From: Kitasatospora papulosa
GTDB lineage: Bacteria > Actinomycetota > Actinomycetes > Streptomycetales > Streptomycetaceae
Reading direction: 5' to 3'
Assembly: GCF_000717245.1 (NCBI RefSeq)
Contig: NZ_JNYQ01000012.1
Span: forward strand, 124,001-188,000
Length of the DNA stretch: 64,000 nt
Part shown: positions 25,201-33,920 of the stretch, piece after piece
How positions within the stretch are numbered: position 1 is the first letter of the stretch
How the letters are laid out: every line of letters starts with the position of its first letter
Notes under the pieces: generated by a model
The model's input: the letters and a program-made list of their open reading frames with translations, nothing else
The model's database searches: none
Told to the model about the DNA's origin: nothing
Program-made: the position numbers and the translations under genes

Positions 25201-25243
25201 AGCCCCCTGTGTGCGCCCATGGGCGGGCTAGCGTCCCGGACCC

Positions 25244-26041
25244 ATGGGACACCTGGACCACGCCGCCTTCGGCTGGCTGACCCCCGTGCTGTCGTACGCG
25301 ATGGCAGCGATCGGGGCCGCACTCGGACTGCGCTGCACGGTGCGCGCCCTCGGCTCCCGTGGCCGTTCACGCCGCAACTGGCTGATCACGGCGGCCTCGG
25401 CCCTCGGGACGGGCATCTGGACCATGCACTTCGTCGCCATGCTCGGCTTCGGCGTCACCGGTACCGACATCCGCTACGACGTCCCGCTCACCCTTCTCAG
25501 CCTCCTGGTCGCCATGCTGGTGGTGGGGGCGGGCGTCTTCACCGTGGGCTACGGAAAGGACCGCCCGCGCGCGCTCGTCGTCGGCGGTCTCACCACCGGT
25601 CTCGGTGTGGCGAGCATGCACTACCTGGGCATGGCGGCCCTGCGCCTCCACGGCTCGGTCGCCTACGACCCGTTGCTCGTCACCGTGTCCGTCGGCATCG
25701 CCGTCGTCGCCGCCACCGCCGCTCTGTGGGCGGCGCTCAACATCAGGTCGGCCGGGGCCGTGGTCCTCGCCTCCCTCGTCATGGGTGCCGCGGTGAGCAG
25801 CATGCACTACACCGGCATGCTGGCGGTCGACGTCCGGGTGGCGCCCTCGACGTCCGCGCTCCCGGGGGCCACGGTGATGCAGTTCATCTTTCCCCTCGCC
25901 GTCGGCCTCGGTTCCCACCTCTTCCTCACCTCGGCGTTCGTCGCCCTCTCTCCGGCCGCCCGGGAGCACACGGCCGCACCGCCTCCTGCGGTCGTCGAGG
26001 ACGCCTCGGCCGAGCGGCACACGAGGACGACCGCGAGCTGA
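25244..26041 (+). CDS. MHYT-domain membrane sensor protein
   Basis: The 265-residue integral membrane protein has about seven helices and the three MHYT motif copies. WTMHFVAMLGFG is near residues 62-72, VASMHYLGMAAL near 124-134 and VSSMHYTGMLAV near 184-195. The Met and His residues are proposed to bind copper and sense gas or redox state. Unlike MHYT proteins fused to GGDEF/EAL domains, it has no cytoplasmic output domain, only a short Ala/Pro/Glu tail. It would therefore need a partner. The ATG at 25244 is next to the listed palindrome. Confidence 0.85.
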   Translation: MGHLDHAAFGWLTPVLSYAMAAIGAALGLRCTVRALGSRGRSRRNWLITAASALGTGIWTMHFVAMLGFGVTGTDIRYDVPLTLLSLLVAMLVVGAGVFTVGYGKDRPRALVVGGLTTGLGVASMHYLGMAALRLHGSVAYDPLLVTVSVGIAVVAATAALWAALNIRSAGAVVLASLVMGAAVSSMHYTGMLAVDVRVAPSTSALPGATVMQFIFPLAVGLGSHLFLTSAFVALSPAAREHTAAPPPAVVEDASAERHTRTTAS

Positions 26042-26216
26042 CCACCGCCGGACCCGCGGCTCACACACCCCGCTCGCGGCGACCTGGCCCGCAGCTCACC
26101 CCTGGCGCCCGGCCTCCGGGCCCGAAGCCCGCTCCCGATGACCGGCCTCCGGGCCGAAGCCCACTCCCCGCGCCCGGCGTCCGGGCCTGGATCCCCCTGT
26201 CCGGAACGAGGAGGAC

Positions 26217-28853
26217 ATGCGCACACCCCGCACGACGACCCCGGGACCCGGCGCGCCCGCCGGCCGGCCCGCGACACCGCCGCGCGGACGGCGCGCACAC
26301 GCCGGACGGCCCGCCGACGAACGTCCCGAGCCGGAGACCGGAGCGTCCGCAGGGCGGCGGCCGAGACACGGATCGCTGCGCCCCCGAACCGTACGGGCGA
26401 AGATCATCTCGCTGCTGATGGTTCCCATCGTCTCCCTTCTCGCCCTGTGGGGTTTCGCCACGGTCACCACGGCGCAGGACGTGGCGCGTCTCCGGGAGGT
26501 CCGGCGTCTGGACACCACGGTCCGCGGTCCGGTCACCGAGGCCGTCCGCGCGCTGCAGGACGAACGCACCGCGGCACTGCGCCAGCTGGCCGCCCCCGGC
26601 ACCGGACATGCCGCGACCCTGCGGGAACGGGCCGGGCGAACGGATGCCGCGCTGAAGGCACTGAGCATCGGCGGCGGACACACCGTCGCCGACGCGGGCC
26701 TCCTCCCGGTCGGTACCGCCGCCCGGCTCACCGCGTTCCTGGACGAGGTGAAGCAGGTGCGCACAGTGCGCACCCGGCTCCTGAGCCCCTCGCGCAACGG
26801 TTCCGGCGCACCCCCGGCCACCGGTACCGGTGGGCCGGACACGGCTGCGGGGAGACCCGCGGGCACCGAGACGCCGAGCGCCTACACGCAGTACGGCGAC
26901 GCCGTCACCGCGGCTCTCGGCGTCTGCGGATCGCTGACGGGAATTCAGGAGGCCGAGACCGGATCGAGGACACGTGTCCTGCTCGAACTGACCCGCAGCG
27001 GAGAGATGCTGGCGCGTGAGGAGTCACTGCTGGCATCGGCCGCACCGAAGGGCACGCTCGACGCGGAAGGACTGCGCGCGTTCGCCGGCGCCGTTGCGGC
27101 CCGCAGGGCCTTCGCCGACACGGCCGGCGCCGACCTGCCCGGCCCCGGGCGCCAGGCGTGGCGCGAGCTCACCGGACGCGACAGCTACGCGCGACTCGAA
27201 GCGGCCGAGGACACCGTGCTCGCCGTACCGGCCGGGCGCCGCGCGAAGGCGGTGCCCGTCGCGTCCTGGGAGCGGGACGCGGCCGCCGTGCGCACGGAGC
27301 TGCGTGCCATCGAGACGGCGGCCGGCCAGGGCTTCGCCGGCCGGACCGATCCTGTCGCGCGCGCCCTGCTCAGCCCGGCGGCAGCGGCCGTGCTGCTCGG
27401 ATTCCTCGCAGTCGCGGCCTCGTTGGTGATCTCCGTGCGGATCGGACGCGGGCTCGTCGTCGAACTCGTGGGGCTTCGCGACAGCGCGCTTGACATCGCC
27501 CGGCGCAAACTGCCCCACGCCATGAGGCGTCTGCGCGCCGGCGAGGAGATCGACGTACGCGCCGAGGCACCGCCCGGCAGGATGTCCCACGACGAGATCG
27601 GACAGGTCGGTGAGGCGCTGGACACGGTGCACCGCGCGGCCCTCGACGCCGCCGTCGAACGTGCCGAACTCGCCGACGGTATCTCCGGGGTGTTCGTCAA
27701 CCTGGCCCGGCGCAGCCAGACCCTGGTCCACCGCCAGCTCGCTCTTCTCGACGCCATGGAACGCCGCGCCGACGATCCGGAAGAACTCGGGGACCTCTTC
27801 CGCCTCGACCACCTCACCACCCGCATGAGGCGGCACGCCGAGAGCCTGATCATCCTTTCCGGTGCTGCCCCGGGGCGCGCCTGGCGGATGCCCGTGTCCC
27901 TGACCGACGTCGTACGCGCAGCGGTCTCCGAGATCGAGGACTACGCCCGGGTGGACGTGCCGGCGTTGCCCGACGCCGCTGTGCAGGGCGGGGCGGTGGC
28001 CGATCTCACCCATCTGCTGGCCGAACTCGTCGAGAACGCGGCCCAGTTCTCACCCCCGCACACCAGGGTGCGGATCACCGGCGAACCCGTGGGGAACGGT
28101 TACGTCCTGGAGATCGAGGACCGAGGGCTCGGAATGGGCAGGGAGGTGCTCGACGAGGCCAACCGCCGCATCGAGCAGGCCGGGGCCCTGGACCTCTTCG
28201 ACAGCGACAGGCTCGGTCTGTTCGTGGTCAGCAGACTCTCCGCCCGCCACAGCGTCAAGGTCCAGCTGCGCACCTCGGCCTACGGGGGCACGACCGCGGT
28301 GGTGCTTCTGCCCACCGCGCTTCTCCAGGGCGGACTTCCGAGGGGCTCCGAGGCCCGCACGGCGGACGGCGCGGCCCCGGAGGACGTGGTGGGGGCGGGC
28401 GACGGCGGCCCGAGGACCGGACACCCCGGGGCAGCTGCCCGCACCCGCATCCCAGGTTCTCCGCGCCCCACCGCACGTACCGCACCGATCGCCCTACCCG
28501 CTGTCGGGCCGGGCGGCCGTCCCGCACCCCGCGAGGAGGGGCCGGTGCCGGCCCGGACATCCGCCCCGCACCGGCGCCCGGCATCCACCGAGGACGGCGA
28601 GCTGCCCCGCCGTGTCCGGCAGGCCAGCCTCGTACCCCAACTGCGCGACGGACCCGGGCCGCAGGACAGCGGGCAGTACCCCGGCCGGCGGGCTGTCCCG
28701 GCCGCATACACGCCCGAACAGGCGCGCGACCGGATGTCCGCCTACCGCGCGGGTTGGGTACGCGGCGGTGGGGCCCCACCGGGGAGCCCCGCCGAGGGCC
28801 GATCCGTACCCGTATCCCTCTCCCGCAGGCACACCGAAGGAGACCGGTCATGA
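26217..28853 (+). CDS. Conservon CvnA-type sensor histidine kinase
   Basis: The 878-residue membrane protein has a polar Pro/Arg-rich N-terminus (1-60), a first transmembrane helix (about 62-85) and an extracytoplasmic nitrate/nitrite-sensing-like helical domain (about 90-380). A second helix (about 385-410) leads to a cytoplasmic kinase part. The ATPase has an N-box (LLAELVENAAQFSPPHTR), G1 (DRGLGMG) and later DRLGLFVVSRL. The likely phospho-acceptor region is LDHLTTRMRRHAE. The final 170 residues are disordered. This is the kinase of a conservon; the ATGA overlap joins it to the roadblock gene. Confidence 0.88.
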   Translation: MRTPRTTTPGPGAPAGRPATPPRGRRAHAGRPADERPEPETGASAGRRPRHGSLRPRTVRAKIISLLMVPIVSLLALWGFATVTTAQDVARLREVRRLDTTVRGPVTEAVRALQDERTAALRQLAAPGTGHAATLRERAGRTDAALKALSIGGGHTVADAGLLPVGTAARLTAFLDEVKQVRTVRTRLLSPSRNGSGAPPATGTGGPDTAAGRPAGTETPSAYTQYGDAVTAALGVCGSLTGIQEAETGSRTRVLLELTRSGEMLAREESLLASAAPKGTLDAEGLRAFAGAVAARRAFADTAGADLPGPGRQAWRELTGRDSYARLEAAEDTVLAVPAGRRAKAVPVASWERDAAAVRTELRAIETAAGQGFAGRTDPVARALLSPAAAAVLLGFLAVAASLVISVRIGRGLVVELVGLRDSALDIARRKLPHAMRRLRAGEEIDVRAEAPPGRMSHDEIGQVGEALDTVHRAALDAAVERAELADGISGVFVNLARRSQTLVHRQLALLDAMERRADDPEELGDLFRLDHLTTRMRRHAESLIILSGAAPGRAWRMPVSLTDVVRAAVSEIEDYARVDVPALPDAAVQGGAVADLTHLLAELVENAAQFSPPHTRVRITGEPVGNGYVLEIEDRGLGMGREVLDEANRRIEQAGALDLFDSDRLGLFVVSRLSARHSVKVQLRTSAYGGTTAVVLLPTALLQGGLPRGSEARTADGAAPEDVVGAGDGGPRTGHPGAAARTRIPGSPRPTARTAPIALPAVGPGGRPAPREEGPVPARTSAPHRRPASTEDGELPRRVRQASLVPQLRDGPGPQDSGQYPGRRAVPAAYTPEQARDRMSAYRAGWVRGGGAPPGSPAEGRSVPVSLSRRHTEGDRS

Positions 28854-29287
28854 TCGTGAACGAGAGGCCCGGCAAGGCTTCCGGCCATTCCGGCGAACTC
28901 GACTGGCTGCTGGACGATCTGGTCGCCCGGGTCGCCGAGATCCGGCACGCGGTCGTGCTGAGCGACGACGGCCTGACCGTCGGAGCGTCCTGCGCGCTGA
29001 GCCGTCAGGACGCGGAGCACCTCGCGGCCGTGGCATCGGGCTTCAACAGCCTGGCCAAGGGCACGGGGCGGCACTTCGGGGCCGGGAGCGTCCGCCGGAC
29101 GATGGTCGAGATGGACGACGGCTTCCTGTTCGTCGTGGCGGCCGGGCACGGGTCCTGTCTGACCGTGCTCAGCACGGCGCTCACGGACATCGGCCTCGTG
29201 GCGTACGAGATGGCGCGTCTGGTGAAGCGGGTGGGCGAACACCTCGTAGCCCCCGTCAGGTCCGCCGGGCCTCCGGCGACGGGCTGA
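28850..29287 (+). CDS. Roadblock/LC7 protein, CvnB-type
   Basis: The 145-residue roadblock/LC7-domain protein has the sequence GELDWLLDDLVARVAEIRHAVVLSDDGLTVGAS followed by LSRQDAEHLAAVASGFNSLAKGTGRHFGAG, then VEMDDGFLFVVAAGHGSCL. This is the CvnB signature. In conservons it binds the small GTPase and/or the kinase to form a membrane complex. It overlaps the end of the kinase gene (ATGA) and precedes the DUF742 gene by 10 bases. Confidence 0.9.
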   Translation: MIVNERPGKASGHSGELDWLLDDLVARVAEIRHAVVLSDDGLTVGASCALSRQDAEHLAAVASGFNSLAKGTGRHFGAGSVRRTMVEMDDGFLFVVAAGHGSCLTVLSTALTDIGLVAYEMARLVKRVGEHLVAPVRSAGPPATG

Positions 29288-29297
29288 GGACGGGCGC

Positions 29298-29822
29298 GTG
29301 CGGATGACCGCGGACGGAGAACCTCCGGAAAACACGGTCGGCCTGTCAGCGGGGAGCGGTCACCGTCCACCGCCGGGTGCCGGGCCTCCCGCACAGCCGG
29401 CTGCCGAGCGGGGTGTACCCGCCGCCGAGGAGGCCGTGCCGCCCGGCAGCCAGTGGTACGACGCCGAGGCCGGGCCGCTCGTCCGTCCCTACGCGGTCAC
29501 CGGCGGCCGGACGCGGTCGGGGCCCGGCGGCGTGCGATTCGACCTCATCGCCCTCGTGGAGGCCGACGACGCGGCGGCCGACCGCCGGGGCGCTTCGCTG
29601 CTGGGGCCCGAACACCGGGCCTTGCTCTCGCTGTGCGGCCAGGACGCCCGGTCCGTCGCGGAGCTGTCCGCCGACGCCGATCTGCCCGTGGGCGTGGTGA
29701 GGGTACTCCTCGGCGATCTGCTGGAAGCCGGCTGCGTGCGGGTCAGCAGGCCCGTCCCGCCGGCCCGGCTGCCGGACGAGTGGGTGCTGCGTGAGGTGAT
29801 CGACGGACTCCGGGCGCTCTGA
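29298..29822 (+). CDS. DUF742 protein, CvnC-type
   Basis: The 174-residue protein has a disordered first 50 residues, then the DUF742 core: WYDAEAGPLVRPYAVTGGRTR near 51, FDLIALVEA near 77, LLSLCGQDARSVAELSADADLPVGVVRVLLGDLLEAG near 106, and WVLREVIDGL at the end. It is a winged-helix-like fold that in conservons accompanies the kinase and GTPase. The start is GTG at 29298, chosen because GAGGA lies 8 bases before it; an ATG two codons later is possible. The usual overlap with cvnD is missing: 173 bases follow. Confidence 0.88.
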   Translation: MRMTADGEPPENTVGLSAGSGHRPPPGAGPPAQPAAERGVPAAEEAVPPGSQWYDAEAGPLVRPYAVTGGRTRSGPGGVRFDLIALVEADDAAADRRGASLLGPEHRALLSLCGQDARSVAELSADADLPVGVVRVLLGDLLEAGCVRVSRPVPPARLPDEWVLREVIDGLRAL

Positions 29823-29995
29823 GGGCTTCTGGAATCGTTCGCCCAACCATCCGTTCCCGACGGATTGCAGCCCTGTCCGGGCAGCGAACGGCTCCATCCG
29901 TACACATAAGTGAAAATCCGTTCACCGCCCTCGGTGATCCCCTCTGGTTGCCATGCTGTCGCCCCTACTGACGGCACTCGTGAGAGAAGAGATGG

Positions 29996-30631
29996 ATGTC
30001 CTTGGAGCATGTGCACAGCACGGACGGGGAAGAGGCCGGGGACTCCTCGTCCCTCGCCCTGAAGATATTGGTCGCCGGCGGCTTCGGTGCCGGCAAGACG
30101 ACCCTGGTCGGTGCCGTGAGCGAGATCCGGCCACTGCGGACCGAGGAACTCCTCAGCGAGGCCGGACAACTCGTCGACGACACCGGTGGGGTGGATCAGA
30201 AGACCACCACGACCGTCGCGATGGACTTCGGCCGCATCACCATCAGGTCGGGGCTCTCGCTCTACCTGTTCGGCACGCCGGGGCAGGACCGGTTCTGGTT
30301 CCTGTGGGACGAGCTGTCGCAGGGAGCCCTCGGAGCCGTCGTCCTGGCCGACACCCGGCGTCTCGAGGACTGCTTTCCCGCCGTCGACTACTTCGAGCAC
30401 CGCCGGATTCCGTTCGTGGTAGCCGTCAACTGCTTCTCGGGCGCACGTACCTACGCCGAGGAGGATGTGGCGCGCGCCTTGGACCTGGACCGGGGCACGC
30501 CCGTCGTGCTGTGCGACGCACGTGACCCCGCCTCGGGAAAGGACGTTCTGATCCGCATGGTCGAGTACGCCGGCCGGATGCACACCGCGCGGCTCCTCGA
30601 ATCCGTCGGCCAGGGCGCCGGACCGGAATGA
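29996..30631 (+). CDS. Small GTP-binding protein, CvnD-type
   Basis: The 211-residue Ras-like GTPase has P-loop GGFGAGKTTLVGAV near residues 28-41, G2-like TTTTVAMDFG, and G3 LFGTPGQDRFWF. G4 is degenerate, AVNCFSG in place of NKxD. It is the CvnD group, prenyl-free ATP/GTPases acting with the roadblock protein. It starts at ATG 29996, with upstream AGAGAAGAG as a weak ribosome site. The 173-base spacing from cvnC suggests separate initiation of transcription, unlike the overlapping genes of most conservons. Confidence 0.86.
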   Translation: MSLEHVHSTDGEEAGDSSSLALKILVAGGFGAGKTTLVGAVSEIRPLRTEELLSEAGQLVDDTGGVDQKTTTTVAMDFGRITIRSGLSLYLFGTPGQDRFWFLWDELSQGALGAVVLADTRRLEDCFPAVDYFEHRRIPFVVAVNCFSGARTYAEEDVARALDLDRGTPVVLCDARDPASGKDVLIRMVEYAGRMHTARLLESVGQGAGPE

Positions 30632-30847
30632 ACCGAGAACGCGGTGAGTCCGGCCCCCGGCCCCGCCCGGGGGCGGATTCCGGGCCGTGCGAAGGCCATC
30701 CGGTGGTGCGCGGACGCCGGTCCTCGGTGCGGGTCGGGCCGTGGCGCGAAGCAACGCCCCCGGGGAGGGGAGGCGCTTGCCCGCAGGGGAGCCGTGCGCA
30801 AGGCTTGCGCGCAACGCGGGGAACTGATGAACGGGGAGGACGAGCAC

Positions 30848-31258
30848 ATGGCGCTGGACCGGGGACTGGACTGGCTTCTTGACGATCTCACCAGCCGGGT
30901 GGAACACATCCAGCACGCACTGGTGCTGTCCAACGACGGGCTGGTGACCGGGGCCAGCACGAGCCTGGCCCGGGAGGACGCGGAGCATCTGGCGGCGGTC
31001 TCGTCGGGGCTGCAGAGCCTTGCCCGTGGCTCCGGCCGCCACTTCGGGGCGGGACGCGCACGCCAGACCATGGTGGAGTTCGACGAGGCGCTGCTCTTCG
31101 TGACGGCTGCGGGCGACGGCAGCTGCCTGTGCGTACTGACCGCCGCCGAGGCCGACATCGGCCAGGTCGCCTACGAGATGACCCTGTTGGTGAACCGGGT
31201 CGGCGAGCACCTCGGTGTGACGGTACGGCAGGGTGCCGACAGCGTCGACCACCTCTGA
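30848..31258 (+). CDS. Second roadblock/LC7 protein (CvnB paralogue)
   Basis: The 136-residue roadblock/LC7 protein is closely similar to the CvnB product upstream: GLDWLLDDLTSRVEHIQHALVLSNDGLVTGAS, EDAEHLAAVSSGLQSLARGSGRHFGAG and VEFDEALLFVTAAGDGSC. The ATG at 30848 is used, with GGAGGA 7 bases earlier; an in-frame ATG at 30827 is weaker. It lies 216 bases after the GTPase, so the order A-B-C-D-B is an expanded conservon. It might replace or compete with the first roadblock protein. Confidence 0.85.
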   Translation: MALDRGLDWLLDDLTSRVEHIQHALVLSNDGLVTGASTSLAREDAEHLAAVSSGLQSLARGSGRHFGAGRARQTMVEFDEALLFVTAAGDGSCLCVLTAAEADIGQVAYEMTLLVNRVGEHLGVTVRQGADSVDHL

Positions 31259-31270
31259 CCTGCGGATTCA

Positions 31271-31294
31271 GTGGACAGCCAGGAGTTGTCCACA
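31271..31294. promoter_or_regulatory. Inverted DnaA-box-like pair
   Basis: TTGTCCACA at 31286-31294 equals the Streptomyces DnaA-box consensus. The left arm GTGGACA (31271-31277) is its inverse, separated by 9 bases from TGTCCAC (31287-31293). The left box (AGTGGACAG) departs from consensus at both ends. Two boxes are too few for an origin; they may titrate DnaA or regulate the DUF6397-like gene. Confidence 0.4.
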
Positions 31295-31366
31295 GGCGCG
31301 GCGCGCCCGTTCCCCTGACGCTACCGTGGTCACACAGAGTATGCGACCTCACGGGGGAGGAAGATC

Positions 31367-32362
31367 ATGACTGTTACCGGGGCCGGACGGGCTCTCGCCG
31401 CAGGGACGGGGGCGCCCGTGTCCCTGGGCCGTGCCGCCCAGGAACTGGCACTGCGGCGGGGGGACTTCGATCTCGCCGTCCAGCTGGGGCTGATCCGTGC
31501 GGAGCCGCCGGGAGGCGGGACGAGGCCGCGCATCCGCAGGGAGGAGATCGACCGGCTGCGCGCACTGCCCGGATTTCCCGATTCCCTGCGGGAACAGGTG
31601 CGCACAGCGGGCACGGCGGAAGGCGCGTCCCTGCTCGGGGTAGGCACCTCGCGCTTCACCGGCCTGGCCCGCATCGGGTGCATCTCCCCGGTGGCGTTCT
31701 GCCTGAACCGCTATCGCACGGTGGTCTGGCTCTACCTGGTGGACGAACTCCTCGCCTTCGCCGCCCGCGAACCCCACCTCATCGCCGGGCAGAGCCCGGT
31801 GGGCATGCGGACCATGCTGGATTCCGGTACCGACCGGCGCGCGCGCAACTGGCGTTCACGCAGGATCGACCGGTTGCTGAACCGCACGGAGGACCCCTGG
31901 AGGCGTGCAGCCCTGCAGGCCACCGCGCTGGACCCGGTCCAGCTGGCCGAGGTGGTGGACGACCCTTACGAGCGGGCGTACCTGGCCCGGATGGCTCCCG
32001 ATCCAGCCTTCGGGCGCCCGGCCTCCGTATCCGGCAGGGAGGCGATGGCGAGGCTGATACTGGCGGACGATCCCGACGAGATTCTCTGGAGGCGGGTGAA
32101 TCTGACTCTGGAGCTCGAGCAGGCGCGCGAGACACGTTCCGCTCCTCGGCCCGGATACGATCCCGCGCTCCGGCCGCTCGAAGCCGGCTCGGCCCGGTCT
32201 CCGCGTGAGGCGAGGGCGCGGGACTTTCCGGTGCCGGACGGCCGCAGCTCCGCGTCCCGCGGGCCGGGCCGGTCGTCCCGAGGTCCCGCCGCACGGCGCG
32301 CTGCCTGCCGGGGGCTGCTCGTCAGGATCGGGTTGCGCGGCCACGGTCGCCGAGCAGGGTAA
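31367..32362 (+). CDS. DUF6397-like protein next to conservon
   Basis: The 331-residue protein has SLGRAAQELALRRGDFDLAVQLGLI (a helix-turn-helix-like start) and RRDREEIDRLRAL-type helices. A central part RFTGLARIGCISPVAFCLNRYRTVVWLYLVDELLAF follows, then a disordered basic tail of about 70 residues. This fits the actinobacterial DUF6397 group, which I associate with conservon surroundings. It could be a DNA-binding regulator, but that is inferred only from the N-terminal helix pattern. GGGGGAGGAAGATC precedes the ATG. Confidence 0.55.
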   Translation: MTVTGAGRALAAGTGAPVSLGRAAQELALRRGDFDLAVQLGLIRAEPPGGGTRPRIRREEIDRLRALPGFPDSLREQVRTAGTAEGASLLGVGTSRFTGLARIGCISPVAFCLNRYRTVVWLYLVDELLAFAAREPHLIAGQSPVGMRTMLDSGTDRRARNWRSRRIDRLLNRTEDPWRRAALQATALDPVQLAEVVDDPYERAYLARMAPDPAFGRPASVSGREAMARLILADDPDEILWRRVNLTLELEQARETRSAPRPGYDPALRPLEAGSARSPREARARDFPVPDGRSSASRGPGRSSRGPAARRAACRGLLVRIGLRGHGRRAG

Positions 32363-32402
32363 AGCGATTGCGTGGTGGTGCCCGCCCTGCCATCTTGCCC
32401 CC

Positions 32403-32891
32403 ATGCTGATCAGAGAAGCCACGGAGAAGGACTGGCCTTCCATCTGGCCGTTCTTCCGTACCATCGTCACGGCCGGGGAGACCTTCACGTACCCGACGGA
32501 TCTCGAAGAGGACCAAGCGCAGGGCTGGTGGCTCCTCGAGGAACCGAACCGCACCGTCGTCGCGGTCGACGACACCGGAGCCGTTCTCGGCACGGCCAAG
32601 ATGAACAGAAACCATATGGGGAACGGCTCGCACATCTCCAGTGCCAGCTACATGGTTGCCCCGGAGCACTCCGGCAAGGGCGTGGGCCGTTCCCTCTGCG
32701 AACACACCCTGGACTGGGCTCGGGAGGCGGGATATCGCGCCATGCAGTTCAACGCCGTGGTGGAGACGAACACGAACGCCGTGAAGCTGTACCGGTCTCT
32801 CGGATTCGAGATCATCGGAACCCTGCCCGAGGGATTTCGTCATCCCGAACACGGCTACGTGGGACTCCACATCATGCACAAGTCCCTTTGA
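32403..32891 (+). CDS. GNAT-family N-acetyltransferase
   Basis: The 162-residue GNAT protein has MLIREATEKDWPSIW at its start, the acetyl-CoA loop YMVAPEHSGKGVGRSLCEH near residues 80-98 (motif A, Q/R-x-x-G-x-G/A form) and motif B AMQFNAVVETNTNAVKLYRSLGF. Its likeness is to phosphinothricin/PAT-like acetyltransferases, but a substrate cannot be assigned. The ATG at 32403 is used; it ends near an imperfect ATGGCT/AGCCAT repeat. Confidence 0.82.
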   Translation: MLIREATEKDWPSIWPFFRTIVTAGETFTYPTDLEEDQAQGWWLLEEPNRTVVAVDDTGAVLGTAKMNRNHMGNGSHISSASYMVAPEHSGKGVGRSLCEHTLDWAREAGYRAMQFNAVVETNTNAVKLYRSLGFEIIGTLPEGFRHPEHGYVGLHIMHKSL

Positions 32892-32974
32892 CGCGCCCTC
32901 ACGCTCCGCGGCGTCCCACGGTGAGAACAATGGCTTCCAGCCATCCTGGAGTGTCCGTGATGTCCCAAGTAACG

Positions 32975-33009
32975 GTGATGTGTGTGTGGTTGATGTGTCG
33001 TTGATGTGT
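32975..33009. repeat. Three GTGATGTGT/TTGATGTGT direct repeats in promoter region
   Basis: GTGATGTGT at 32975-32983 and TTGATGTGT at 32990-32998 and 33001-33009 lie 87-121 bases before the LAETG protein gene. Start-to-start spacings are 15 and 11 bases. Repeats spaced near a helical turn can be regulator half-sites. The remaining leader up to 33095 contains no other clear element. Confidence 0.5.
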
Positions 33010-33095
33010 GGGGCGGGTGCGCTTCCCGCGGCAGGGGGCAGTACTGTGCGCCCCACCGCCATCTCAGCGGTGCACTCATATGGAGGACGAATTTC

Positions 33096-33755
33096 ATGAC
33101 CATACCCAGGAGATCGTGGCGTGGCGCGGGAGCATTCGCGGCCGCCGCGGTCGTCGGTCTGGCCGGTGGAGTCATCTCCGCCGCGCCGGCCGCAGCTCAC
33201 ACACCCACCTGGGCCGTGACCTGCTCCGAAGTGACGCTCAACCTGACGGCCTATTCGAGCAAGGCCACCAACGAGGTGACCGTGTCTGTCGTGGGCGGCG
33301 AGGATCTGCTCGCCACGACCGAGTTCGGCCGTGAGTACCACACCAAGACCCCGCTCCAGCTCCCGAAGCACGACAAGGAGCTGCAGGTCCGCCTGGTCGT
33401 CAAGGCCGGCGACGACGACAAGTACTCCTTCGAGCAGACGAAGACCGCTCCGGTGTGCGAGGACGACGAGACCCCGCCGCAGGAGACGCCTTCGGAAACG
33501 CCTTCGGAGACGCCTTCGGAGACCCCGAGCACGGAGCCGTCCGCCTCGGAGACCGCCGAGCCGAGCGCGGAGCCGAGTGAGACCGCCACGGAGGCAGCGC
33601 CTGCCCCCGCGGAGTCGAGCAGCAGCGCGCCGGACCTGGCCGAGACCGGTTCTTCGTCCGCCACGCCCGTCATCGGTGGAGCCGCTCTCGCGGTTCTGCT
33701 CGCAGGCGGCGGCATCCTCTGGTCCGTCCGCAAGCGCCGCGGCGTGCAGCACTGA
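33096..33755 (+). CDS. LAETG sortase-anchored surface protein
   Basis: The 219-residue precursor has a signal peptide (RRSWRGAGAFAAAAVVGLAGG, cleavage after A34). A small beta domain with two cysteines (C43 and C121) that could pair follows. Next is a TPSE/Ser/Pro/Glu-rich stalk (about 128-178), then the sorting motif LAETG (181-185), a hydrophobic helix and a basic end (RKRRGVQH). LAxTG motifs are typical substrates of class E sortases in Streptomyces. It would be linked to peptidoglycan as a short surface fibre. The sortase gene is not in this window. Confidence 0.86.
   Translation: MTIPRRSWRGAGAFAAAAVVGLAGGVISAAPAAAHTPTWAVTCSEVTLNLTAYSSKATNEVTVSVVGGEDLLATTEFGREYHTKTPLQLPKHDKELQVRLVVKAGDDDKYSFEQTKTAPVCEDDETPPQETPSETPSETPSETPSTEPSASETAEPSAEPSETATEAAPAPAESSSSAPDLAETGSSSATPVIGGAALAVLLAGGGILWSVRKRRGVQH
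33486..33521 (+). repeat. Three 12-bp TPSE tandem repeats
   Basis: ACGCCTTCGGAA at 33486-33497 and ACGCCTTCGGAG at 33498-33509 and 33510-33521 encode consecutive TPSE units of the surface protein stalk. Copy number may vary between strains. Confidence 0.7.
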
Positions 33756-33805
33756 CGCGTCCGGACTCTCCGGCACGACGGTTCTGATACACCGGCGGGC
33801 CGGGA

Positions 33806-33845
33806 AGGGGGCGCACCGCACCGAATCCGGTGCGGTGCGCCCCCT
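33806..33845. terminator. Exceptionally long perfect hairpin terminator
   Basis: AGGGGGCGCACCGCACCG (33806-33823) pairs fully with CGGTGCGGTGCGCCCCCT (33828-33845), an 18-bp uninterrupted stem with the 4-base loop AATC. It lies between the convergent ends of the LAETG protein gene and the SpoIIE-type phosphatase gene, so it probably terminates both. No T tract follows. Confidence 0.85.
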
Positions 33846-33920
33846 GTCGCGTTCGACTCCTGCCCGTCCGGCCCGGGTGCCCTGCGACACGTGACCCCCG
33901 GCAGCAGTCGCAGCACGTGC

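Noticed and set aside
31271..31294. DnaA boxes considered as a replication origin
   Set aside because: Only one perfect and one imperfect box, with no dnaA/dnaN neighbours or AT-rich unwinding region.
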